From Paenibacillus sp. RC67 (lineage in GTDB: Bacteria > Bacillota > Bacilli > Paenibacillales > NBRC-103111), in the NCBI RefSeq assembly GCF_030020805.1, contig NZ_CP125098.1:1654001-1718000 (forward strand): DNA of 64,000 nt, given 5' to 3'. The position numbers were made by a program, and so were the translations under genes. Under the pieces are notes generated by a model, which was not told the origin of the DNA, searched no databases, and was given only the letters and a program-made list of their open reading frames with translations. This document shows positions 17,501 to 26,541 of the stretch, one piece after another. How positions within the stretch are numbered: the first letter of the stretch is position 1; every line of letters begins with the position of its first letter.

Positions 17501-19648
17501 TTGAACTTATCAGGTCATCAGGAGTCTTGTAAACCGGAATCATCAGCCGCAGCAGCTATAGCTGCATCTATTCAATCGTTGGATGCTCCGGCCCAGGGGC
17601 AAACCATTCTCTCGCTGCCGACAGTACCTTCGGGGTTTGAGATCCGGATCATAAGCTCAAGCAGAGAAGATGTCATCCCTAAAGATGCACAAATTTTTCC
17701 GGTCATTGGGCAGGATACCGTCGTGATGCTGGTTCTTGGAGTGGTGGAGCAGGCTAATGGAGGTTCAGCGGAGACCGTGCCTCTTCAGCTTATCGTTCCA
17801 GGTCTTGCGTCATCCGTTATGCTTTATACTGCATCACTGCAAAGTGTACTAGTTCAAGCAAAGCAGCAGTATGAGGCAGCGGAGCGGAAGTTGGCTCATG
17901 CAGGTACGGAGCCGCTGAATGTTCTGAGGGATGCCATACTTGAGGCAGAGAGACTGTGTGCAAACTCGCAAGCAAGCCAAGCTGGGCTTGATTCTGCTCA
18001 AGCTAGGCTGCAGCGCTCGATAACAGAACTGTTAGTCAACGAGGGGAATAAAGACTCCCGGCTACAGCTAAATTCCGTCATATTGACAGCGGATACATCG
18101 ATCCTGAGGTTGGATGGCCGGGCATTCCTAACCCTAAGCGGCATCATGAGTGATGGAAGTGAAGCCGATCTTCGTTATGCGCAGATCCAATACATAGCAA
18201 GCAATGCCAGTAGAATCGCTTCGCTTCTGCCGACGCCAACAGGTGCAGAAGTGCGGGCAGGGACAAAGCTCGAGTCAGCAGGAACAGCAACGGTTACGGT
18301 GCTTGTCACCATGGATGGAGTGACTAGGACGGCCGATGCCGAGATAACAGTGGAGTTTGCACCGGACCGACCCTTCAACTTTGCGTACCATCAAACGCTG
18401 ACGATGAAAATGTTCATGGCTAATCGGGAGGGCGAGGTGTTCATCACATTCGAGCAGGCTCTCGAAATCATAAAAAAGGTAGATCGTTTGACAAGAAGCA
18501 TCCCCAAAATCATCTACTTGGTGGGCTGGCAATTCGAAGGGCATGATACGGGCTATCCGGCGCTCCATGTCGTCAATGAGAAGCTGAAGCGCAAGGAAGA
18601 TTCGGCTGCGGAAGACAGCCTGAAATGGTTGATGAGCGAAGCGCGCCAATACCATACGACGGTCAGCCTGCATATCAACTTGTTAGATGCCAGTGATACA
18701 AGCCCGTTATGGCAGGAATATGTGGACAAGGATATTATTGCGAGGATGGAAGACGGAACCCTGCGCACCTATGTATGGGGATACCCGATTAGTTACACAA
18801 GGGAGTGGGAAGAGGGACTAACCCAAAGACGTATCGACCAGCTGCTCCAGCTGCTGCCTGTACAAGATGCTGGGACAATTCATGTCGATGCGTTCCACCA
18901 GCATATTCCGCGTCAGCAGATCGATCCGATTAGTCCGTTTCACGGCATTCCAGTCGAGAAGGAAATCGAGACCCAGAAGCAGATCATCCGCTATTTCAGG
19001 GAACGAGGGATAGATTTCACCGCTGAATTTGACAAAAGCTATCGCAGCGATCCCTTAATCGGGCTTCAGCCGTTTGCATGGCATGTCCGATTCCAAACGC
19101 AGGAGCAGCTGCAGGTGCCTGCCAGTTTGTATGTTGGCGGTGATGGAGGCGATCCCCGTTTCGGATCAAGTATGCTCGGAGAAAGCATTATGAAGCAGGA
19201 CCCTGCCCAACTTGCAGGTTTCCTTCAAGACTTTGCGTTAAATACACTTCCTTGGTATTTTTTAAACCGTTTAGAGCGGTTGGAAGAGGATTCCGACATC
19301 ATTCATTTCTCGGAACAGGTCACAAGCTCCAATGGGGACAATTATCGGATCATTAGACAAGAGAATCGTATACTTCGGGATGGGGACGACGTCTTGTTTC
19401 CAGCGCTGTGGAACGAAGAAGCTGCCGAATGGATTGCGTACAGTAAGCATGGGTATACGGAGAAGGAATGGCAGCTTCCGGATACCTGGAGCGAACTATC
19501 TCAAGCTGTTCTTTATGAAATTAGTCTTGAGGGGCTTGCAGGAGAGCCGATCCATATTCCTGTCGTCAATGGGACAATCAAGCTGACTTTACAAGCAGAT
19601 CAAGGAGTATCTTTATTTCCGACGGGAACGGAACCCGTAAATCGCTAG
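17501..19648 (+). CDS. GH101-like glycosidase with FIVAR and Ig-like modules, no signal peptide
   Basis: The 715-residue protein has an N-terminal beta-rich part, a FIVAR-like three-helix module (about 110-180, QQYEAAERKL...LEAERL), an Ig-like module (about 185-285) and a TIM-barrel-like region resembling endo-alpha-N-acetylgalactosaminidases (GH101): YLVGWQFEGHDTGYPA near 337-352, TIHVDAFH near 460 with a candidate nucleophile Asp, and DFTAEFDKS near 505 with a candidate acid/base Glu. No signal peptide or SLH is visible, although such modules are usually extracellular. The start is TTG at 17501 behind AGGAAG. It lies upstream of GH28 and GH43 genes. Family assignment is by motif resemblance; substrate unknown. 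Confidence 0.6.
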   Translation: MNLSGHQESCKPESSAAAAIAASIQSLDAPAQGQTILSLPTVPSGFEIRIISSSREDVIPKDAQIFPVIGQDTVVMLVLGVVEQANGGSAETVPLQLIVPGLASSVMLYTASLQSVLVQAKQQYEAAERKLAHAGTEPLNVLRDAILEAERLCANSQASQAGLDSAQARLQRSITELLVNEGNKDSRLQLNSVILTADTSILRLDGRAFLTLSGIMSDGSEADLRYAQIQYIASNASRIASLLPTPTGAEVRAGTKLESAGTATVTVLVTMDGVTRTADAEITVEFAPDRPFNFAYHQTLTMKMFMANREGEVFITFEQALEIIKKVDRLTRSIPKIIYLVGWQFEGHDTGYPALHVVNEKLKRKEDSAAEDSLKWLMSEARQYHTTVSLHINLLDASDTSPLWQEYVDKDIIARMEDGTLRTYVWGYPISYTREWEEGLTQRRIDQLLQLLPVQDAGTIHVDAFHQHIPRQQIDPISPFHGIPVEKEIETQKQIIRYFRERGIDFTAEFDKSYRSDPLIGLQPFAWHVRFQTQEQLQVPASLYVGGDGGDPRFGSSMLGESIMKQDPAQLAGFLQDFALNTLPWYFLNRLERLEEDSDIIHFSEQVTSSNGDNYRIIRQENRILRDGDDVLFPALWNEEAAEWIAYSKHGYTEKEWQLPDTWSELSQAVLYEISLEGLAGEPIHIPVVNGTIKLTLQADQGVSLFPTGTEPVNR

Positions 19649-19798
19649 ATTGTTTGGCAGCCCTGAGTGCAAGAATTGTTAAGTTGCTTTTTTCTGAGCA
19701 TGTATTGTGTAGAACCGTGCAGTGGAATTGCTTTACAATGTTATTGCATGCAGCAAGTCGGATCCGGCCTTATATGGAAATGAAAAAGGAGCTTCTCG

Positions 19799-21286
19799 AT
19801 GACTGAGCAACATAACATGGATGCGAGCAATGCGGGTTTCCGTACAGAAGATGTCCGCATCCCTATTTTCCCAGAATGGACCTGTTCCGTTACCGATTAC
19901 GGAGCAATAGGCGACGGGATAGTTAAAAATACAGATGCTTTTAATGATGCAGTGGCGGCGTGCGCGGCTGCCGGCGGGGGAACCGTCATCATCCCCAAAG
20001 GAATTTGGCTGACAGGACCAATCAGGCTGCAAAGCAGAGTAAGGCTGCAAGCTGAGGAAGGGGCCCTTGTTACTTTTAGCCGTGATTTTGATGATTACCC
20101 ACTCATTCTGAGCAATTATGAGGGGCTGCAGGCTGTAAGAGCGATGCCTCCTATTTACGGTGAGAACTTAACGGATATTGCCATAACGGGCCAAGGAATT
20201 TTCGACGGCTCGGGAGATGCCTGGCGGTGCGTCAAGAAACATAAGATGACCGACCGTCAATGGAGACATATAGTTGCTTCTGGAGGCTTCGTTGATGCCA
20301 ATAATCTATGGTGGCCGACGCAGGAGGCGAGCGAAGGAAGGCGTGTGACCGAGGCATTGCAGGCTGAAGGCGTGATGGAAATTGCTGCCTATGAGCCTTA
20401 TAAAGTGTATTTGCGTCCGGTTTTGGTTGGACTGACGGGCTGCAACCGCGTATTGCTGGAGGGGCCGACCTTCCAAAACTCTGGCAGCTGGAACCTGCAT
20501 CTGCGACTGTGTGAGCATGTGACGATTCGTCATGTCACTGTGCGCAATCCATGGTATTCCGTTAATGGAGACGGACTTGATCTGGAATCATGCCGGTACG
20601 CTAACGTCATGGATTCGTCCTTCGATGTTGGTGACGACGCGATTTGTCTTAAATCAGGCAAGAACGAACAAGGACGGCGGACAGGCGTGCCGACCGAATA
20701 CGTGACGATCCGCAATTGTACAGTGTATCATGGCCACGGCGGTTTTACGGTCGGCAGTGAAATGTCCGGCGGCATCCGGCATGTGAACGTATCGGATTGC
20801 ACGTTTATTGGTACCGACAATGGACTGCGCTTCAAAAGCACCCGAGGCCGCGGCGGAATGGTTGAAAACATTAAAATATCCAATATTTGGATGAAAGATA
20901 TTATCAAAGACGCCATAGTTTTCGATATGTATTACGAAATTAAGCAGGAATACGCCGATATGGCTCCGGTGACGGAGGAAACTCCATGCTTCCGGAACAT
21001 TTCGATAACGGATACGTACTGCTCCGGAGCTGAAAAAGGAATTTTCATCCGTGGACTTCCGGAAATGCTTTTGCAAAATTTGCGTTTCGAAAGAGTGACT
21101 GTGGCTGCGGATGAAGGACTGACTTGTATCGATGCGGAAAATTTGGTGTTCCGTGAAGTGAAGGTGGCGGCTAAGCCGGACACAGAATTTATGGAGCGGA
21201 ACTGCCGAAACATTCGCTTTGAAGACGCTGCAGGCAAAGAGTGCGAAGGACCTCGAGCTTATGGGTTCGAGACATTATCTAAGTAA
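19799..21286 (+). CDS. Glycoside hydrolase family 28 (polygalacturonase-like)
   Basis: The 495-residue right-handed beta-helix protein begins with the pectate-lyase-like fold motif VTDYGAIGDGIVKNTDAF. The GH28 catalytic pattern follows: NGDGLDLES near residue 257, VGDDAICLKSG near 278 (the Asp pair) and HGHGGFTVGSE near 311. It lacks a signal peptide, so it probably acts in the cytosol as an exo-acting enzyme on imported oligogalacturonides or rhamnogalacturonides. AAGGAG precedes the ATG. It is followed after 16 bp by the GH43 gene, so the two form an operon. Confidence 0.9.
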   Translation: MTEQHNMDASNAGFRTEDVRIPIFPEWTCSVTDYGAIGDGIVKNTDAFNDAVAACAAAGGGTVIIPKGIWLTGPIRLQSRVRLQAEEGALVTFSRDFDDYPLILSNYEGLQAVRAMPPIYGENLTDIAITGQGIFDGSGDAWRCVKKHKMTDRQWRHIVASGGFVDANNLWWPTQEASEGRRVTEALQAEGVMEIAAYEPYKVYLRPVLVGLTGCNRVLLEGPTFQNSGSWNLHLRLCEHVTIRHVTVRNPWYSVNGDGLDLESCRYANVMDSSFDVGDDAICLKSGKNEQGRRTGVPTEYVTIRNCTVYHGHGGFTVGSEMSGGIRHVNVSDCTFIGTDNGLRFKSTRGRGGMVENIKISNIWMKDIIKDAIVFDMYYEIKQEYADMAPVTEETPCFRNISITDTYCSGAEKGIFIRGLPEMLLQNLRFERVTVAADEGLTCIDAENLVFREVKVAAKPDTEFMERNCRNIRFEDAAGKECEGPRAYGFETLSK

Positions 21287-21302
21287 AAGGAGATTGGAAA
21301 AC

Positions 21303-22868
21303 ATGAGTGTCAGCAGTCAACAACAACCGGTTTGGTATGCCGACTTGGGTGACGGAACTTACCGTAATCCGATCATTTACGCCGATTATTCGGACCCCGA
21401 TGTCATTCGTGTAGGGGAAGACTTCTACATGACGGCATCCAGCTTTAACAGCACGCCAGGACTTCCTATCCTTCACTCGAAGGATTTAGTGAACTGGACG
21501 CTTATTGGACATGCAATCCAAGAGCTTCCACAAGAGTTTGATGGTGTACGTCATGGAGACGGAGTTTGGGCTCCAAGCATTCGCTATCACGATGGGAAGT
21601 TCTGGATTTATTTCGGCGCGCCGGACGAAGGGATTTTTATGACAACGGCGACCAATCCTGCGGGTCCATGGACTCCTCTGCATCTGGTGAAGGAAGTCAA
21701 GGGCTATATAGATACATGCCCGTTCTGGGATGAGGACGGTCAAGCTTATCTGGTGCATGCTTTTGCCAAAAGCCGCTGTGGCATCAAAAGCAAGCTGCAG
21801 GTGTGTCGGATGAATCCAGATGGCACAGCACTTTTGGATGAAGGAACTTTGATCTTTGATGGTACGGAGAATCATCCAACTCTTGAAGGCCCGAAATTTT
21901 ATAAGCGTAATGGATATTATTATATCTTCGCTCCAGCGGGCGGCGTATCGGTAGGATGGCAGACCATTTTGCGGTCTAAACATATTTTTGGACCTTACGA
22001 GGATAAAATTGTTCTTCATCAAGGAGATTCCATTGTTAATGGTCCTCATCAGGGTGGGTATGTGGAGCTGGAGTCAGGAGAATCCTGGTTCATTCATTTC
22101 CAAGACCGCGAGGCGTACGGACGGATTGCTCATCTACAGCCAATGACATGGGAGAATGACTGGCCGGTCATGGGCATCGATACGAACGGAGACGGGATCG
22201 GCGAGCCGGTGCTTGTTCATAAGAAACCGAATGTTGGACATGAGTATCCGTCAGCAGTACCAGAAACTAGTGACGAGTTCGAAGAGTCTGTATTGGGACT
22301 CCAATGGCAGTGGCAGGCGAATAACCGTACGGAATGGTACTCTCTTGAAGATCGGCCGGGGCATCTTCGACTTCATGCGCAGCCGCTTAGGGAAGGAACG
22401 AACACCTTCTATGATGTGCCAAGCATTCTATGTCAGAAGCTGCCTGCGCCAGAATTTACGGCAACAGCCAAGCTGGAATTCACGCCTGGTACGGCACATG
22501 AACGAGCTGGTTTGACGGTATTTGGCCACGATTACCGTTATGTGGCCTTGGAATCCTTGGAAGAAGGGCTGCAGCTCGTATTCGTCAAAGGAAGAGGCAA
22601 CAAGGAAGGTTCTTCTGAAGAAACGGCTGAGACAATCGCGATACCTGCTTCCACGAAGACGGTATATTTCAGAGTCAAGGTCGTACTGGAGGCGCAGTGC
22701 ACCTTCGAATACAGCTTGGATGGAACAATCTATACAGCGATCGGAGAACCATTCGAAGCTGTTCCTGGTCATTGGGTTGGCGCTAAGCTAGGATTGTTCT
22801 GCTTAAAACAAGATGCTTCGTCCAGCTCCAAAGGTTTTGCGGATTTCGATTGGTTCCGAATCGAATAG
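21303..22868 (+). CDS. Glycoside hydrolase family 43 (beta-xylosidase / arabinofuranosidase)
   Basis: The 521-residue protein has an N-terminal five-bladed propeller with the three GH43 acidic residues in context: SDPDVIR near residue 31, YIDTCPFWDEDG near 134 and HPTLEGPKF near 193. The C-terminal 190 residues form the beta-sandwich typical of xylosidases (SDEFEESVLGLQWQWQANNR). No signal peptide is present, so it trims imported xylo- or arabino-oligosaccharides in the cytosol. The ATG at 21303 follows AAGGAGATTGG; the in-frame codon at 21219 lies inside the GH28 gene and is rejected. Confidence 0.92.
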   Translation: MSVSSQQQPVWYADLGDGTYRNPIIYADYSDPDVIRVGEDFYMTASSFNSTPGLPILHSKDLVNWTLIGHAIQELPQEFDGVRHGDGVWAPSIRYHDGKFWIYFGAPDEGIFMTTATNPAGPWTPLHLVKEVKGYIDTCPFWDEDGQAYLVHAFAKSRCGIKSKLQVCRMNPDGTALLDEGTLIFDGTENHPTLEGPKFYKRNGYYYIFAPAGGVSVGWQTILRSKHIFGPYEDKIVLHQGDSIVNGPHQGGYVELESGESWFIHFQDREAYGRIAHLQPMTWENDWPVMGIDTNGDGIGEPVLVHKKPNVGHEYPSAVPETSDEFEESVLGLQWQWQANNRTEWYSLEDRPGHLRLHAQPLREGTNTFYDVPSILCQKLPAPEFTATAKLEFTPGTAHERAGLTVFGHDYRYVALESLEEGLQLVFVKGRGNKEGSSEETAETIAIPASTKTVYFRVKVVLEAQCTFEYSLDGTIYTAIGEPFEAVPGHWVGAKLGLFCLKQDASSSSKGFADFDWFRIE

Positions 22869-22880
22869 ACGGGATACATC

Positions 22881-22906
22881 AACGGGATCGGTATCCATAC
22901 CGGTCC
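22881..22906. terminator. Hairpin between convergent GH43 and AraC genes
   Basis: GGGATCGGTAT and ATACCGGTCCC pair across a two-base loop. Following T-runs are weak. Confidence 0.5.
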
Positions 22907-22917
22907 CGTATCCATCT

Positions 22918-23760
22918 TTACTTTTCGCTTCGGGATTTACCGTCCGGCTCGATTTGAATCATTTTTTTGTACGTAAGCGGTGCCATGCCCGTTACTTGCT
23001 TGAACGTTCGATTAAAGTGCGTAATGCTGGAATATCCGACCATCTCAGCGATGTCGATCATTTTACCATGTTCTTCCTTCAATATTCTTTGTGCTTCACG
23101 GATGCGAAGTGTATTGATGTATTCCGGGAAGTGGAACCCCGTTGAGCGTTTGAACAAGCGGCTGAAATAGTATGGGCTTATAAAAAACTGGGAAGATACG
23201 GTTTCTAGAGTAAGCGGTTTCCTATAATGCTCATTGCAGTAACGGATGATCTCCGTCATTTTGCCATCCATCGGCTTTGGCGTGATTTGCTCGGATTCCA
23301 TGCAGATTCGGGACGTATAGAGCAGCAATTGAACGAGCAGCGCCTCGAAGAATTCCGCCCGGCCCGGCAGCTTAGTGTCCATATATTCTTTCTTCATTTG
23401 AAAAAGCAGGTTCTCGATAAAGCTCTGCTGTTGGTTATTGAAAGGGATCACCTTGCTGCTTGAGCGAAAAGGGGACAGCAGCAAGCTCAGCTGTTCCGGT
23501 TGAAACCGGCTTAAAAATCGGTCTGTAAAGTAAATGACCGCCCGATCATGTCCTACTCCGCCTTCAAGTGTTTTATGAATATCATTCTTATTTACGAAAA
23601 CTACGGACCCTTTGGTTACGTGATATATATGATTTTCTAAATAGTAGTAGCGTTCTCCGCCGAACAAATAATAAATTTCATAAAAGTCATGGTAATGGTA
23701 CATATCCATTGCCGGATTCTCGGCTTGCTTGGCAAAATGGATTTCAAAATCCGTATTCAA
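22918..23760 (-). CDS. AraC-family transcriptional regulator
   Basis: The 280-residue protein has an N-terminal cupin (MYHYHDFYEIYYLFGGER, VFVNKNDIHK, about residues 20-70) and a C-terminal AraC helix-turn-helix pair (about 175-275, LETVSSQFFISPYYFSRLFKR and IAEMVGYSSITHFNRTFK). It is convergent with the GH28-GH43 operon and most likely controls those genes in response to a sugar, although no operator can be shown. Confidence 0.88.
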   Translation of the reverse strand: MNTDFEIHFAKQAENPAMDMYHYHDFYEIYYLFGGERYYYLENHIYHVTKGSVVFVNKNDIHKTLEGGVGHDRAVIYFTDRFLSRFQPEQLSLLLSPFRSSSKVIPFNNQQQSFIENLLFQMKKEYMDTKLPGRAEFFEALLVQLLLYTSRICMESEQITPKPMDGKMTEIIRYCNEHYRKPLTLETVSSQFFISPYYFSRLFKRSTGFHFPEYINTLRIREAQRILKEEHGKMIDIAEMVGYSSITHFNRTFKQVTGMAPLTYKKMIQIEPDGKSRSEK

Positions 23761-23908
23761 TGCGGGTTCCCCCCTCTTCGCCTAGCATAGCAAGACAAGG
23801 TCGGGAGTGCAAGGGTAGGTATAACAGCCGGATTACCAAGCTGATAATGATGAACTCTGCTTTATGCTCGAACTAACGGTTGCAACGCAAGGGAAGGGGG
23901 ATAAGAAG

Positions 23909-26245
23909 ATGTCCAAATTTTTAGTTCGGCTGCTTAGCTTCAGTCTCCTGCTTGGGGCGCTGCCAACCGTATTTATAGGTCTTGTTTCTTATTATTTGTT
24001 ATCACAGGATATGGAGAAAAAGGTCAATGAGGGCAATATGCAGCTGCTGCTGCAAACTCAAATGCGGGTCGAGCAAACGTTGAAATCATTAGAGATGTCG
24101 GCAACCCAGCTGGCTAATTCTTGGTTAGTGCAAACGGCTATGAACGGTTCTCTTACAGGTGAAGATTTCATTCAGGTGCGGGAGCTTACGGCAGAACTAA
24201 CTAATTTGCAGTCCACCTCCGTTATAAAGCAGGCATATCTTGTCAATCTGGAAAAGAATTGGGTCGTGAACCTCGGGGTCATGAAGAAGCTGAGCGAGTA
24301 TGGGAATAAAAGCGAATTCCTCAATTACGCAGCCCACCCTGCAAGCATGTTTTGGAGTACACAAAAGTGGGCTCACCCTTCAAGCGAGTCCTCGGATGAA
24401 GATGCTCCCGTCAATCGGTCCAAGACAGGGCAGGATCCGACATTGGATACGGTCAGTCTGGTAGAGAAAATTCCGCTGCTGCCAAGAACGAGCACGCCAA
24501 GAGGTTTGATCATTATTCAGGTAGCAGCTGCAGACCTACAGTCCATATTGATGCCGAACAGCAGTGCAGGGAGCACGGATAATTATATTCTGGACTCTTC
24601 AGGGCAAGCTTTTGTGTCCTCACCGGATCAAAAAGCAGCTTATGAAGAAATTAATCGCAACGTCCTGGGGCAGGTTCGCGGTACATCGCCGAAGCAAGGT
24701 TTTCTGAATGCAACGCTAAATGGAAAGGAAGTCGCAGTGCTGTACCGTGCTTCCGGCTATAACGGATGGACTTACGTCTCTGTCGTTTCCATTGCTGAAA
24801 TTACGAAGGATACGAAAAAAATTGCTGTGCTTACCGTTGCTGCTTGCGCTTTTATCTTCATCATTGTATTGATCATCGGATATTTCGGAAGCCGACGCAT
24901 GTATTCGCCGATTCGCGGCTTGCTGGAGCTAACGCAAAAGATCGAGTTGGAGTACGCGTATGAAGGCGCTAAAAGAGATGAGCTGGAATACATCAAGGGA
25001 AGCATTGAAACGTTGGCAGTGTCCCGCAGTCGCTTGGAAGAGCAGATGCAGGGACAATCGGGGCATTTGAAGGAATTTTTTGTTCTGAAGCTGTTTACGG
25101 GTCAAATCTCTGACGGTGATTTTTTGTACCGTTCCAGGCTTTACGGTTTTCCAACCGAATGGAAGCGTCTTGGGGTGCTTACACTGCAGATCGATAATCT
25201 GCAGGATACGCGATACCAGGAGCAGGATCGCGAGCTGCTTTTATTCGCTATCAATAACATAGTTGGAGAGCTTCTGCCTGCCGGGAGACGGTTCAGCCCG
25301 ATACTGCTCGGCACCTCTCAAGTCACTTTGCTGGCGGCAGCAACCGATGATCCAGAACAATTGAAGACGTATATGTATCAGGCTGCTGAATTGATCAAAA
25401 TCAAAGTGGAGCAGTATTTGCAGCTTCAAGTCAGCGTTGGGATTAGTAGGGCCTTCAGCCAGTTATCCGAGACGGTTAAGGCTTATGGCGAAAGCATAGC
25501 TGCATTGAAGTGCAGGATCAGCTTGGGGCCAGATATTATCGCCCATTATGAGGATATTGAGCACAACGAAGAGGTAGAGTCGGCTGTATACTCTCATCTG
25601 AAGTTGATGGAGGATCAGCTCATTCAAGCGCTTAAGGAGATCAAGCTGGAAAAGGCTGTTGATATTTTTAACCAGTATTTATCCTCTGTTTTGAATAATG
25701 AGGGCTACATGAGTGAGCATCATATATTGCTCGTTCAGCTCATGTCACGAATATTGCATATTGTTCAAGACCAAGGAGTGTCTGTGAGGAGAATATTGGA
25801 TGGTGAAAGTGCTGTAGAGCGTCTCTTAAAGCTGCAAACCCGGGAGGAAATTGCTCTATGGTTTCAATCCCGATTGTTTGCTCCCATTATCACATTGCTT
25901 TCCGAGAAGGCAGATAGCCAGTATGTAAATATTGCCGACCGTATCGTCAAAATGATCCATGATCTGTACGACGGAGAAATTACGCTGGAGTCGTGCGCTG
26001 CTGCGTTACATTTTCATCCGGTTTATTTAAGTCGTGTATTCAAAAAAGAAATGGGGGTGTCGTTCAGCGATTACTTGTCCGAATACCGGATGAATATGGC
26101 GAGGGTCATGCTGGAGACAACGACGATGAAAATTTCGGAGATCGGCGAAAAGCTTCAGTATAAGAACATTAGTGCTTTTATACGCACCTTCCGTAAAACA
26201 TTCGGGACGACCCCAGGACAATACAGAGAGCTGCTTGATAAGTAG
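23909..26245 (+). CDS. Membrane-anchored AraC-type regulator (YesS-like)
   Basis: The 778-residue protein has an N-terminal membrane segment (about residues 5-30), an extracellular Cache-like sensor, a second segment (about 305-330, VLTVAACAFIFIIVLIIGYF), a long cytosolic linker and a C-terminal AraC helix-turn-helix (about 670-775, LESCAAALHFHPVYLSRVFKK). This YesS-like class senses extracellular ligands and binds DNA directly. The ATG at 23909 is 8 nt after GGGAAGGGGG; the longer frame from 23864 has no site. It precedes an LplA-like binding-protein gene by about 300 bp and probably controls it and the pectinase gene. Confidence 0.88.
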   Translation: MSKFLVRLLSFSLLLGALPTVFIGLVSYYLLSQDMEKKVNEGNMQLLLQTQMRVEQTLKSLEMSATQLANSWLVQTAMNGSLTGEDFIQVRELTAELTNLQSTSVIKQAYLVNLEKNWVVNLGVMKKLSEYGNKSEFLNYAAHPASMFWSTQKWAHPSSESSDEDAPVNRSKTGQDPTLDTVSLVEKIPLLPRTSTPRGLIIIQVAAADLQSILMPNSSAGSTDNYILDSSGQAFVSSPDQKAAYEEINRNVLGQVRGTSPKQGFLNATLNGKEVAVLYRASGYNGWTYVSVVSIAEITKDTKKIAVLTVAACAFIFIIVLIIGYFGSRRMYSPIRGLLELTQKIELEYAYEGAKRDELEYIKGSIETLAVSRSRLEEQMQGQSGHLKEFFVLKLFTGQISDGDFLYRSRLYGFPTEWKRLGVLTLQIDNLQDTRYQEQDRELLLFAINNIVGELLPAGRRFSPILLGTSQVTLLAAATDDPEQLKTYMYQAAELIKIKVEQYLQLQVSVGISRAFSQLSETVKAYGESIAALKCRISLGPDIIAHYEDIEHNEEVESAVYSHLKLMEDQLIQALKEIKLEKAVDIFNQYLSSVLNNEGYMSEHHILLVQLMSRILHIVQDQGVSVRRILDGESAVERLLKLQTREEIALWFQSRLFAPIITLLSEKADSQYVNIADRIVKMIHDLYDGEITLESCAAALHFHPVYLSRVFKKEMGVSFSDYLSEYRMNMARVMLETTTMKISEIGEKLQYKNISAFIRTFRKTFGTTPGQYRELLDK

Positions 26246-26418
26246 AAGGTGTGGTGTCTCGCAACCAGAAGCTATAACTGCCGAATGGCCTGCACTTGAG
26301 TTAACTCTTTACCACGCAAGTTTGTTAAGGGCTATAGTAGAGTTATGTGCAGACTATTGTCGAATCACATTGTTGTATTAGCTTATCCCAGCGATTGTGC
26401 GTAAAAAGAGTTAAATGC

Positions 26419-26429
26419 AAGCTATAGCC
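26419..26429 (+). promoter_or_regulatory. AAGCTATAGCC motif upstream of binding-protein gene
   Basis: An 11-bp motif with a palindromic GCTATAGC core. The same 11 bp recur at 28233-28243 upstream of the pectinase gene. Confidence 0.25.
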
Positions 26430-26541
26430 ATACATAGACTCGCGTTGGATAATACGTGAATATCAGACTTTTGGCCGGCGCATCACTTTTAATGAATTGG
26501 GTAGGTCACAATAGAGACAGAGTAAAATGGAGGGCTCGCAG

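Noticed and set aside
20306..21237. Long minus-strand frames inside the GH28 gene, and many similar ones in other genes
   Set aside because: They are opposite-strand shadows of strongly conserved enzymes, without binding sites or domain similarity.
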